Shown here: one piece after another, positions 25,938 to 32,897 of the stretch
Layout of the letters: the number at the start of each line of letters is the position of its first letter
How positions within the stretch are numbered: the stretch's first letter is position 1
Origin: Lachnospiraceae bacterium UBA7202
Lineage (GTDB): Bacteria > Bacillota > Clostridia > Lachnospirales > Lachnospiraceae
Direction of reading: 5' to 3'
Assembly (NCBI GenBank): GCA_002490705.1
Contig: DKUO01000006.1
Location: forward strand, 2,490-56,920
Length of the DNA stretch: 54,431 nt
The notes under the pieces: generated by a model
Databases searched by the model: none
Told to the model about the DNA's origin: nothing
Seen by the model: only the letters and a program-made list of their open reading frames with translations
Translations under genes and position numbers: made by a program

Positions 25938-26050
25938 TTATTGTTTTTTCATTATCAGTTTGCTATACTCTAATTGAAATTGCATAGAATGATAAAATAG
26001 TAGAAAATATGTTTTGTGTACGGGTTAAATCATGGAAAGGATGTGTTTTT

Positions 26051-26281
26051 ATGGCATATGATACGTTGGTCAGAGAAGCAAAAGATCTTCCCGAAGATAT
26101 GATAGAGCAGATAATTGATTTTATGAGATTTTTAAAGTACACATCGAAAAAAGAAACAGCAACCCATTCTGTCAATAATAATGCTGCGCCCCGCAGATCG
26201 ATAAATCCGTTAGCGGATGAATTTATTTCTATTGCAGAGGATTTTGACAAGACACCGGAATGTTTTAAGGAGTATCTATAA
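26051..26281 (+). CDS. VapB-like antitoxin (DUF2281 type)
   Basis: A 76-residue protein with the DUF2281-like start MAYDTLVREAKDLPEDM, then IIDFMRFLKY and a polar tail, as in antitoxins paired with PIN toxins. It lies directly before a PIN gene with a 1-bp stop/start overlap (TAATG), which is the normal arrangement of a type II toxin-antitoxin operon. The start at 26051 has GGAAAGG about 10 nt upstream; the open frame further upstream is unlikely. Codon and base use is AT-rich compared with the housekeeping genes to the left. Autoregulation of the pair is expected from the family but not shown here. Confidence 0.8.
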   Translation: MAYDTLVREAKDLPEDMIEQIIDFMRFLKYTSKKETATHSVNNNAAPRRSINPLADEFISIAEDFDKTPECFKEYL

Positions 26282-26661
26282 TGTATCTGTTGGACACCAA
26301 TGCCCTATTATATTTTTTATATGACAGTGAAAAACTTTCCCAAAAAGCATCGGACATCATTTACCATAATGACGCAAAAATCTGTGTAAGTATTGTTTCC
26401 ATGTGGGAAATTGCAATTAAGTCAAGCATTGGAAAATTGCAAATCAAAAGCTCAATTTCCAAAATTGCAGACACTTGTGAAAAAGAACAATTTGAAATTC
26501 TTCCCATAAAACCGTTTCATCTTGACGAAATCGGACGCCTTCCCGCAATTCATGGAGACCCGTTTGACCGATTGATTATTTCACAAGCTATCTCAGAAAA
26601 CCTTGTAATCGTTACACGGGACGAGACAATACCACTGTATAATGTCAGTGTTTTATGGTAA
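26281..26661 (+). CDS. VapC-like PIN-domain toxin
   Basis: A 126-residue PIN-domain ribonuclease. The acidic site is intact: Asp5 in LLDTNALLYF, Glu in SMWEIAIKS, Asp in GDPFDRLII and Asp in TRDE. The layout matches the PIN subfamily that pairs with DUF2281-type antitoxins and cleaves RNA. It is translationally coupled to the antitoxin gene. It is convergent with the DUF4143 ATPase, with 71 bp between stops. Both toxin and antitoxin appear full length, so the pair should be functional. Confidence 0.87.
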   Translation: MYLLDTNALLYFLYDSEKLSQKASDIIYHNDAKICVSIVSMWEIAIKSSIGKLQIKSSISKIADTCEKEQFEILPIKPFHLDEIGRLPAIHGDPFDRLIISQAISENLVIVTRDETIPLYNVSVLW

Positions 26662-26732
26662 GGATTATGAATCAGCCAGGATTGAAAAGCTGTAGACACA
26701 TGGTAAACAATTGTAGACAGTGGTTTCAAAGT

Positions 26733-28085
26733 TTACAGGAGCGGCGTCATATACAGAGGAAGATAGACAATGCCTTTTTCCTCTTTCACATCTCCCGTAT
26801 GCATTACATAAGGAATATATGTCTGCTCTTTGTACTTTTCCATGAATTTACACAATGATGAAAGCGTGTAATTCTTGCCGGATTTCACTTCAATCGGTGA
26901 AATATTATGTCGGCTGCTTATTTTATCTTTCGCGATCAAAAAATCAATTTCCATTCGAGAAGAGCTGTCAGTTCGAGAAGCATTTGAATAAAAATACAGC
27001 TTGTGCCCTTTCGCGGCCAGCATCTGTGCGACAATATTTTCCACAATCATTCCCATATTCACTTCAAGTTTGTCAAACAACAGTTTTTTATAAATCTCCT
27101 CACTGACAATTCCGTTCTCATCAAAAGCATGGCTGATCAGCAAACCGGTATCTGCCATATAACATTTTAAAGTCATACGGTCACGGTTCAATCTCAACCC
27201 TATATTGGGCGCAGTAGACCGGTAACAGATATTGACAACCATAGCGTCATCCAGCCAAAAAATCGCATCCTCGTACTCCCGTAAACGCGCCTCCTTTTTT
27301 AAGGAAGAGAACTTGAATCTCTTCTCATGTTTTTGGAGCTGGGAAGGAATTTCATCAAAGATGCTTTCAACCTTCATTTCATATCCGGCGGCATATTTAA
27401 TCATATCCGCACGATAAAGGGTCAAAATATCCCGCTTCACGCGATCCACTCTATCGAAGTCCCTTGCTTCGGCATACTCCCGTACAGCCTGCGGCATACC
27501 ACCAACAATCAAATATTGGCGGAAATAGTCCATTGCTTTCCGATGCAGCGCCTGCCCCATCGGTTTTTTATCTGCAAAATTTTTCTTCACGATTTCCATA
27601 AGAGTATCGTTCCCAAGCGCCCATAAAAACTCCTCAAAATCCATGGGATACATCCTGATATGTCTCTCTTCGGATGGAATTACAATATCGCGGACATTTC
27701 TTTTAAGAGACATCAGAGAACCCGTTTCCATGTAATCATATCTGCCGTCTTCCACAAGATACTTAATGGCTGTACGGGCTCTGGGAAAAAGCTGCACCTC
27801 GTCAAAAATCAGTAAAGATTCCCTCTCATACAGCTTCACATTGTAATAGCCGGACAAATACATAAAAAACGTGTCCAGATCGTTTAAATAAAGGTCAAAC
27901 AATTCCTTTACACTTTTATCTACCCTGTTAAAATCAATTAAAATATAGCTTTTATATTCTGCCTTTGCAAATTTTTCTGCAATATAGCTTTTTCCTACAC
28001 GCCGCGCCCCGTCAATCAACAGAGCATTTTTCCCCTTCTCCTCTCTTTTCCATTGCAAAAATTCATCGTAAATCTTACGTTTCAT
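26733..28085 (-). CDS. AAA-type ATPase with DUF4143 (PD-(D/E)xK-like) C-terminus
   Basis: A 450-residue ATPase of the COG1373 type. The P-loop is GARRVGKSYIAEKFA (about 26-40), and the Walker B is LLIFDEVQLFPRA (about 90-102). The DUF4143 C-terminal half carries a nuclease-like pattern, EIDFLI followed by PIEVKSGKNY, i.e. the D...ExK arrangement of PD-(D/E)xK folds. These proteins are abundant in anaerobe genomes, vary between strains, and have no settled function. The upstream region contains three repeats with a strict 34-bp period. The gene is AT-rich and sits with VapBC in a small accessory patch. Confidence 0.85.
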   Translation of the reverse strand: MKRKIYDEFLQWKREEKGKNALLIDGARRVGKSYIAEKFAKAEYKSYILIDFNRVDKSVKELFDLYLNDLDTFFMYLSGYYNVKLYERESLLIFDEVQLFPRARTAIKYLVEDGRYDYMETGSLMSLKRNVRDIVIPSEERHIRMYPMDFEEFLWALGNDTLMEIVKKNFADKKPMGQALHRKAMDYFRQYLIVGGMPQAVREYAEARDFDRVDRVKRDILTLYRADMIKYAAGYEMKVESIFDEIPSQLQKHEKRFKFSSLKKEARLREYEDAIFWLDDAMVVNICYRSTAPNIGLRLNRDRMTLKCYMADTGLLISHAFDENGIVSEEIYKKLLFDKLEVNMGMIVENIVAQMLAAKGHKLYFYSNASRTDSSSRMEIDFLIAKDKISSRHNISPIEVKSGKNYTLSSLCKFMEKYKEQTYIPYVMHTGDVKEEKGIVYLPLYMTPLL

Positions 28086-28106
28086 GTATTCACCCCTTCT
28101 CTATTT

Positions 28107-28208
28107 CACAAAATCAAGGTTTTTATACTCCCTATTTTATCACATAATCAAGATTTTTATAATATAATTTTTTACACATAATCAAAATTTTTTAAAATTT
28201 GTATTTCT
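28107..28208 (-). repeat. Three 34-bp-period repeats upstream of the DUF4143 ATPase
   Basis: On the plus strand an 18-bp core CACAWAATCAARRTTTTT begins at 28107, 28141 and 28175, exactly 34 bp apart. Units 1 and 2 also share the following ATA. The array fills the region between the ATPase start (28085) and the sigH -10 region, so it overlaps the sigH -35. It resembles an iterated operator or iteron more than a CRISPR. Confidence 0.85.
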
Positions 28209-28228
28209 GTGCAGGAACATGCTATACT
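28199..28228 (+). promoter_or_regulatory. Probable sigH promoter
   Basis: TTGTAT (28199-28204), 18 bp, TATACT (28223-28228), with extended TGC. The -35 lies within the third 34-bp repeat unit. Confidence 0.6.
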
Positions 28229-28273
28229 TAACTAGGGAAAAAGAAAAACCGCTTATCTTCAAAAGGGACGACT

Positions 28274-28894
28274 ATGCAGGACAATTACAACGGCTACAGC
28301 GACGAAGAACTTCTGATCCGTCTGCGGGATGGCGAGCAGGGAATCACGGATTACATTATGAATAAATATAAAAATCTGGTGCGCAGCAAAGCCAAGTCCA
28401 TGTACATTCTGGGCGCGGACAGCGAAGACCTGATCCAGGAGGGCATGATCGGACTCTTCAAAGCCATCCGGGACTACGACAGCGGCCGGGACGCCAGCTT
28501 TTTCACCTTTGCGGATCTGTGCGTCTCCAGACAGATGTACACCGCCGTGCAGGCTTCCAGACGACAGAAGCATATTCCCCTGAACAATTATATATCTCTC
28601 TACGGAAACGTTTCCACGAACCACGACGGCGAGGGGGAAGAGGAATCCCTGCTCAATGTGCTGACAAACGCCTCCGACCTGAATCCGGAAGCGCTGATCA
28701 TTGACAAAGAAAATGTCGACCGGTTGGAAATGCTGATCGAACAGGAATTAAGCAGCTTTGAAAAGCAGGTGCTCGATCTGTACCTGACGGGAATGGGCTA
28801 CCAGCAGATCGCGAAAGTGCTGGGACGGGACGAAAAGTCCACGGACAACGCCCTCCAGAGAATCAAGACGAAACTCCGAAGGGCGATGAAATAA
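28274..28894 (+). CDS. sigH: RNA polymerase sigma factor SigH
   Basis: A 206-residue sigma-70 family factor of the Spo0H type. Region 2 reads DYIMNKYKNLVRSKAKS then DLIQEGMIGLFKAIRDYD (core and -10 recognition). Region 4 is LSSFEKQVLDLYLTG with the helix-turn-helix QQIAKVLGRDEKSTDNAL. SigH controls the transition to stationary phase and sporulation or competence genes in Firmicutes. It is normally next to rlmB and yacP; here the accessory patch separates them. The ATG is at 28274, with a weak AAAAGGGA site. Confidence 0.93.
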   Translation: MQDNYNGYSDEELLIRLRDGEQGITDYIMNKYKNLVRSKAKSMYILGADSEDLIQEGMIGLFKAIRDYDSGRDASFFTFADLCVSRQMYTAVQASRRQKHIPLNNYISLYGNVSTNHDGEGEEESLLNVLTNASDLNPEALIIDKENVDRLEMLIEQELSSFEKQVLDLYLTGMGYQQIAKVLGRDEKSTDNALQRIKTKLRRAMK

Positions 28895-28924
28895 GGGACC
28901 GTCTGGCCTTTTCTCACACAGCAT

Positions 28925-29473
28925 TTACTCTGCCCCGGCCTTCCTGCACCCCGGACAGCCCTCGCACCCCCGCGCGCTCACATCCTCACTGTAAAGCTCT
29001 CTGGGGCTGGTAAGCAGGCAGACCGCCTGCGCGGAAATCCCCTCACCGCTGCCCGTAAAGCCGAGCCCTTCCTCGGTGGTGGCCTTCACGTTCACCTGAC
29101 TCACCTCGATGCCGAGGGCTTTCGCGATATTCTCCCGCATCCGATCGATATGGGGCCTCATTTTAGGCGCCTGTGCAATGATCGTTGCGTCGATATTTTC
29201 CACCAAAAATAAATTTTCCTCCAAAAGCTTCGCCACATGCTCCAAAAGCTTTACAGAGGAAATCCCTTTATATGCGGGGTCTGTATCCGGGAAATGCTTC
29301 CCGATATCCCCCAGCGCCGCCGCCCCCAGCAGGGCGTCCATAATCGCGTGAAGAAGCACATCCGCATCAGAGTGTCCGAGAAGCCCCTTCTCATAGGGAA
29401 TCTCCACCCCGCCGATGATACACTTGCGTCCTTCCGTCAGTCTGTGCACGTCATACCCAGATCCAATTCTCAT
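28925..29473 (-). CDS. ispF: 2-C-methyl-D-erythritol 2,4-cyclodiphosphate synthase with a Cys-rich tail
   Basis: A 182-residue enzyme of the MEP isoprenoid pathway. Metal ligands Asp8 and His10 (GYDVHRL) and the block LLGHSDADVLLHAI are intact, as is the C-terminal core KATTEEGLGFTGSGEGI. The usual IspF ends at about 158 residues. This one continues for about 22 residues with CEGCPGCRK, three cysteines in a CxxCxxC spacing that could bind a metal. It is last in the panT-coaX-coaBC-ispF run, 53 bp after coaBC, and convergent with sigH. Confidence 0.93.
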   Translation of the reverse strand: MRIGSGYDVHRLTEGRKCIIGGVEIPYEKGLLGHSDADVLLHAIMDALLGAAALGDIGKHFPDTDPAYKGISSVKLLEHVAKLLEENLFLVENIDATIIAQAPKMRPHIDRMRENIAKALGIEVSQVNVKATTEEGLGFTGSGEGISAQAVCLLTSPRELYSEDVSARGCEGCPGCRKAGAE

Positions 29474-29526
29474 ACTGTTTTACTCTCTCTTTCTTCCTGT
29501 AGGGGAAACAAAATAACAGTCGATAT

Positions 29527-30720
29527 TCAATCCTGTTCCTTTAAAATGAAGTCAAGCAGCTTATCCGCCACCTCTTCCTTGGACAGCAGGGGCAGTTCCA
29601 CGGCATTGTTCTTCGTGAGGATCGTCACCACGTTGGTGTCCGTGCCGAAGCCAGCGCCCTCCTGCCGCAGATTGTTGGCCACGATCATGTCAATCTTTTT
29701 CTTTTCCAGTTTCGCCCGTGAATTTTCCAGAAGATGCTCCGTCTCCATGGAAAAGCCGCATAAAAACTGCCCTTCTCTTCGATGGGCGCCAAGCCATCCC
29801 AGAATATCCTCCGTGCGCTCCAAAGCAATGGATAATTCCCCGTCCTTTTTCTTCATTTTCTCCTGCGCCACAGTGGCCGGACGGTAGTCCGCCACCGCCG
29901 CCGCCTTGATGATGATATCCTGTTTATCCGCCGATTCTTTGACTGCCTGCGCCATATCCGCCGCCGACACCACCGGCACGAACTGCACACCCACAGGGGG
30001 CTGTAAATCCGTTTTTCCCGACACGAGGGTCACCTGCGCGCCGCGCAGCATGGCCTGTCTCGCTATGGCGTACCCCATCTTTCCCGTGGAATGGTTGCTG
30101 ATATAGCGCACCGGGTCCAGCTTTTCCTGTGTCGGCCCCGCCGTGACAAGCAGTTTCTTCCCTGTCATGTCCTTCGGCGTCAGTGCATATACAATCGCTT
30201 CAAACAAGATCTCCGGCTCCGGCATTTTCCCTGCGCCCGTGTCCCCGCAGGCCAGATACCCCGACGCCGGGTCAATCACTTCCATGCCATACTCTTTCAG
30301 TTTCTTTATATTATCCTGCACAATGGGATTTTCATACATACGGGTATTCATGGCCGGGGCAAATACCTTGGGACAGCGGCAGGCAAGAAGGGTAGTGGTC
30401 AGCATATCGTCCGCAATGCCGCAGGCAGCCTTTGCAATCACATCAGCGGAAGCAGGCGCAACGAGAAAAACGTCGGCCAGTTTTGCCAACGCCACATGCT
30501 CTACACTGTATTGAAAATTGCGGTCAAACGTATCCACCAGACATTTATTTCCTGTCAGTGTCTCAAACGTGATGGGATTGATAAAGTGAGTCGCGTTCGG
30601 CGTCATAATCACCGTCACATCCGCCTGCTTTTTCACAAGCATACTGGCAAGCGATGCGATCTTATAAGCCGCGATACTGCCGCTCACCCCCAGAACAATA
30701 TGCTTCCCTTTTAATAACAT
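29527..30720 (-). CDS. coaBC: Bifunctional phosphopantothenoylcysteine decarboxylase/synthetase
   Basis: A 397-residue bifunctional CoA enzyme. The N-terminal flavoprotein half (CoaC, 1-185) has VLGVSGSIAAYK, a catalytic His in SVEHVALAK, and the PAMNTRMYENP motif. The C-terminal half (CoaB) has VTAGPTQEKLDPVRYISN and the NLR signature (IVANNLRQEGAGFGTDTN). It converts 4'-phosphopantothenate to 4'-phosphopantetheine. It starts 3 bp after the coaX stop, so the two are translationally linked. Confidence 0.96.
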   Translation of the reverse strand: MLLKGKHIVLGVSGSIAAYKIASLASMLVKKQADVTVIMTPNATHFINPITFETLTGNKCLVDTFDRNFQYSVEHVALAKLADVFLVAPASADVIAKAACGIADDMLTTTLLACRCPKVFAPAMNTRMYENPIVQDNIKKLKEYGMEVIDPASGYLACGDTGAGKMPEPEILFEAIVYALTPKDMTGKKLLVTAGPTQEKLDPVRYISNHSTGKMGYAIARQAMLRGAQVTLVSGKTDLQPPVGVQFVPVVSAADMAQAVKESADKQDIIIKAAAVADYRPATVAQEKMKKKDGELSIALERTEDILGWLGAHRREGQFLCGFSMETEHLLENSRAKLEKKKIDMIVANNLRQEGAGFGTDTNVVTILTKNNAVELPLLSKEEVADKLLDFILKEQD

Positions 30721-30723
30721 ATG

Positions 30724-31500
30724 TTACCCCTTCTGTTCCATGTTTTTATGATAAATCAACCCAAGCCCTTTTAGGGTCAACTCGTTGTCACAGACAATTT
30801 TTTTCTTGCAATAAGGGACGATGCTTCCCGCAAGGCCGCCCGTCGCCACCACCGGGGCCTCATAGCCAAGCTCGTCATAGATGCGCTCGATCATGCCGTC
30901 CAGACAGGCCGCCTGCCCCATCACGATACCGCTCTTCATACAGTCGATGGTATTACTGCCGATCACCTTTTTCGGCGGCTCAAGACTGATCCTTGGAAGC
31001 TGGGAGGTACGGTTTACCAGAGAATCCAGAGAAACCTTAACCCCCGGCAGAATCATGCCCCCGATATAATTTTTCTTCTCATCCACCACGCTGATGGTGG
31101 TGGCAGTGCCCATATCAATCATGATGATCGGCGCGCCATAGTAATGCAGGCCCGCCACCGCGTTTACCACCAGATCCGACCCCAGCTGGGCCGGATTATC
31201 CATCAAAATATTCAGGCCTGTCTTGAGTCCGGGCCCTATCAAAAGGGGCACATGATGAAACATTTTCTCAAGACCGTTCCTTACAACATTGTTGAGGGGC
31301 GGCACGACCGAGGAGATAATGCTTCCCGTAATATCCGCTCTGTCAATGTGATAGAGTTCAAACAATGCGTGAAACGCCATCACGTATTCCAGCTCTGTCT
31401 TTGACAAATCGGTGGACACACGCTCCACGAAGCATACCTTCTCCCCGTCAATACATCCGATGACAATATTGGTATTGCCAATGTCAATCGCTAAAATCAT
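30724..31500 (-). CDS. coaX: Type III pantothenate kinase
   Basis: A 258-residue ASKHA-fold kinase that phosphorylates pantothenate, the first step of CoA synthesis. Motifs: LAIDIGNTNIVIG (phosphate 1), GPGLKTGLNI (pantothenate binding), DMGTATTISVVD, and VVATGGLAGSIVP (adenosine). Type III kinases need a monovalent cation and are not feedback inhibited by CoA. Start ATG 31500 follows AGGGAAAAGG. It lies between the putative pantothenate transporter and coaBC. Confidence 0.96.
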   Translation of the reverse strand: MILAIDIGNTNIVIGCIDGEKVCFVERVSTDLSKTELEYVMAFHALFELYHIDRADITGSIISSVVPPLNNVVRNGLEKMFHHVPLLIGPGLKTGLNILMDNPAQLGSDLVVNAVAGLHYYGAPIIMIDMGTATTISVVDEKKNYIGGMILPGVKVSLDSLVNRTSQLPRISLEPPKKVIGSNTIDCMKSGIVMGQAACLDGMIERIYDELGYEAPVVATGGLAGSIVPYCKKKIVCDNELTLKGLGLIYHKNMEQKG

Positions 31501-31560
31501 GCCTTTTCCCTGCTTTCTTTGTATTGTTCTCTGTGTGCTATCCTCGCAAATCCGTGCTCA

Positions 31561-32424
31561 CTAAGCGCGGGCTGCCATTTTATCTACATGCTCGTTTTTT
31601 TGCTCACTTTTCTCATAGATGGGCTTTACCCTTGTCAGGGCATAGCCAACGCCTGCCACGATGATCGCCGCAACCACTGCCTCCACAATGCCGTTAAAGG
31701 TCACAACGCCCATGATCACATCAAGAACTGCCTCACCGGCAACGCCAACCGCCTGCGCGTAAGCCTCTTTATACAGGATAAAGATACCGCTCATGACAAA
31801 CAGGGTATTGGTGAACGCGCCGGCCAGTCCTGCGTAAGCAAGCGCAATGTTTGCACTTCCCTTCCTGCTGCCGCTCACCGTGAGTACCACCATCAGCACA
31901 ACGCCGGCCAAAAGGCCAATCAGGGTACAGATCAGCGGAGTAACTGCCTCCGGCAGTAACCGTATTAAAAATGCCCTTACGGAAATAAACAAAATCAAAG
32001 ATGCCGCCGCATCAACAACAATACGCGCCGTTTTCTGTTCGCTCTTTAACGCTCTGCGAATCAGGATATAGACAAAATAAGGCACAACGCCGACTAAAAT
32101 TCTCGGCACAAAGCAGATGTACAGGCTCTTGAAAATACCCGATACACCGACTACATTGTAGGCCAGAACCGGCGAAAATACAAATGCCGATGCCGTAGCC
32201 GCCTTAAATGTGTTGTTGATAAAGCTGGTAAGTCCGAATACGAATCCTAAAAATGCACCTTTCTTCGGTCCGAGAAATAGCGCTCCAAGGATGACCGGGA
32301 TGTGAATGATCGTCGCATTGATCACGACAAGCGGGATATATCCCAGTGGTGTGAATGCCATAATCACGATTATGGCGGTGAACAGTGCCGTAAGCACCAG
32401 TTCATAGGTCTTTTCATTTTTCAT
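31561..32424 (-). CDS. panT: ECF transporter S component, probably for pantothenate
   Basis: A 287-residue integral membrane protein with six or more hydrophobic helices and the ECF S-component N-terminus (LVLTALFTAIIVIMAFTPLG, then IPVILGALFLGPKKG). S components bind a vitamin and dock to a shared EcfAA'T energising module, encoded elsewhere. Position directly before coaX and coaBC supports pantothenate as the vitamin; that is contextual inference. The open frame runs to 32544, but ATG 32424 has AGGAGG before it and the upstream part overlaps the promoter. The C-terminal 15 residues are charged. Confidence 0.82.
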   Translation of the reverse strand: MKNEKTYELVLTALFTAIIVIMAFTPLGYIPLVVINATIIHIPVILGALFLGPKKGAFLGFVFGLTSFINNTFKAATASAFVFSPVLAYNVVGVSGIFKSLYICFVPRILVGVVPYFVYILIRRALKSEQKTARIVVDAAASLILFISVRAFLIRLLPEAVTPLICTLIGLLAGVVLMVVLTVSGSRKGSANIALAYAGLAGAFTNTLFVMSGIFILYKEAYAQAVGVAGEAVLDVIMGVVTFNGIVEAVVAAIIVAGVGYALTRVKPIYEKSEQKNEHVDKMAARA

Positions 32425-32473
32425 GGTACAAATCCTCCTGTTATTATTCTCATAAGAGATACAATACGGTCGT

Positions 32474-32502
32474 ATCGTACCACATTGTCTTTTTTTTGAC
32501 AA
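32474..32502 (-). promoter_or_regulatory. Promoter of the panT-coaX-coaBC operon
   Basis: Minus-strand TTGTCA (32497-32502), 17 bp, TACGAT (32474-32479), with extended TGG. The upstream terminator of the OPT-PqqD unit ends just before the -35. Confidence 0.78.
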
Positions 32503-32511
32503 GTGGATTTT

Positions 32512-32556
32512 ACAAAAAACTGGAGCCGGTGCAATGCACTGCATTACACCAGCTCC
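32512..32556 (-). terminator. Terminator of the OPT-PqqD unit
   Basis: On the minus strand GGAGCTGGTGTAATGCA pairs with TGCATTGCACCGGCTCC (one or two G-T or mismatched positions) followed by AGTTTTTTGT. The stop codon of the PqqD-like gene lies inside the left arm. Confidence 0.85.
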
Positions 32557-32897
32557 CGAAACCCGATAAAATGATAGCTCTCCATAATCTGCATATACTT
32601 GACCACCCGCGGATACAGAGGCTCCACTTCCTCCCCGAACTCCGCTTTCTGGAGATCCGCAAGCTCCATCACGGTCCGCCTGCCGTCAATCAGCGGCCAC
32701 AGAAAACTTCCGTACTTCTCCATATGCACCTTCGTCACCTTCGGACGCTTAAAAAGCTTTTGTGCAATCCGGTTAAAAGCGCCCGTATTTTCGACTTCCA
32801 GGACGACGATTCCCTCGTCGTCCTGTGTCCATACAAGCGCCGCATTTCTCTCCGGTATCAGATCCAGATAGTTTTTCTGCTGCTTTTTCTTCTTCAT
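32544..32897 (-). CDS. PqqD-like protein
   Basis: A 117-residue protein of the PqqD fold: YLDLIPERNAALVW at the N-terminus, then FLWPLIDGRRTVMELADL near residues 65-82, which is the usual PqqD W-x-x-[ILV]-D-G-x-x-[TS] core. PqqD domains bind leader peptides of ribosomally made peptides in PQQ and RiPP systems, but stand-alone copies occur widely with no known peptide. Here it overlaps the OPT transporter stop (TGATG) and follows RBS GGAAGAAGAG, so it is translationally coupled to a peptide-type transporter. No radical SAM enzyme or short precursor gene was seen. Confidence 0.75.
   Translation of the reverse strand: MKKKKQQKNYLDLIPERNAALVWTQDDEGIVVLEVENTGAFNRIAQKLFKRPKVTKVHMEKYGSFLWPLIDGRRTVMELADLQKAEFGEEVEPLYPRVVKYMQIMESYHFIGFRELV

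Noticed and set aside
28107..28208. Possible CRISPR array
   Set aside because: Only three units with an 18-bp core, degenerate spacers of 16 bp and no cas genes.
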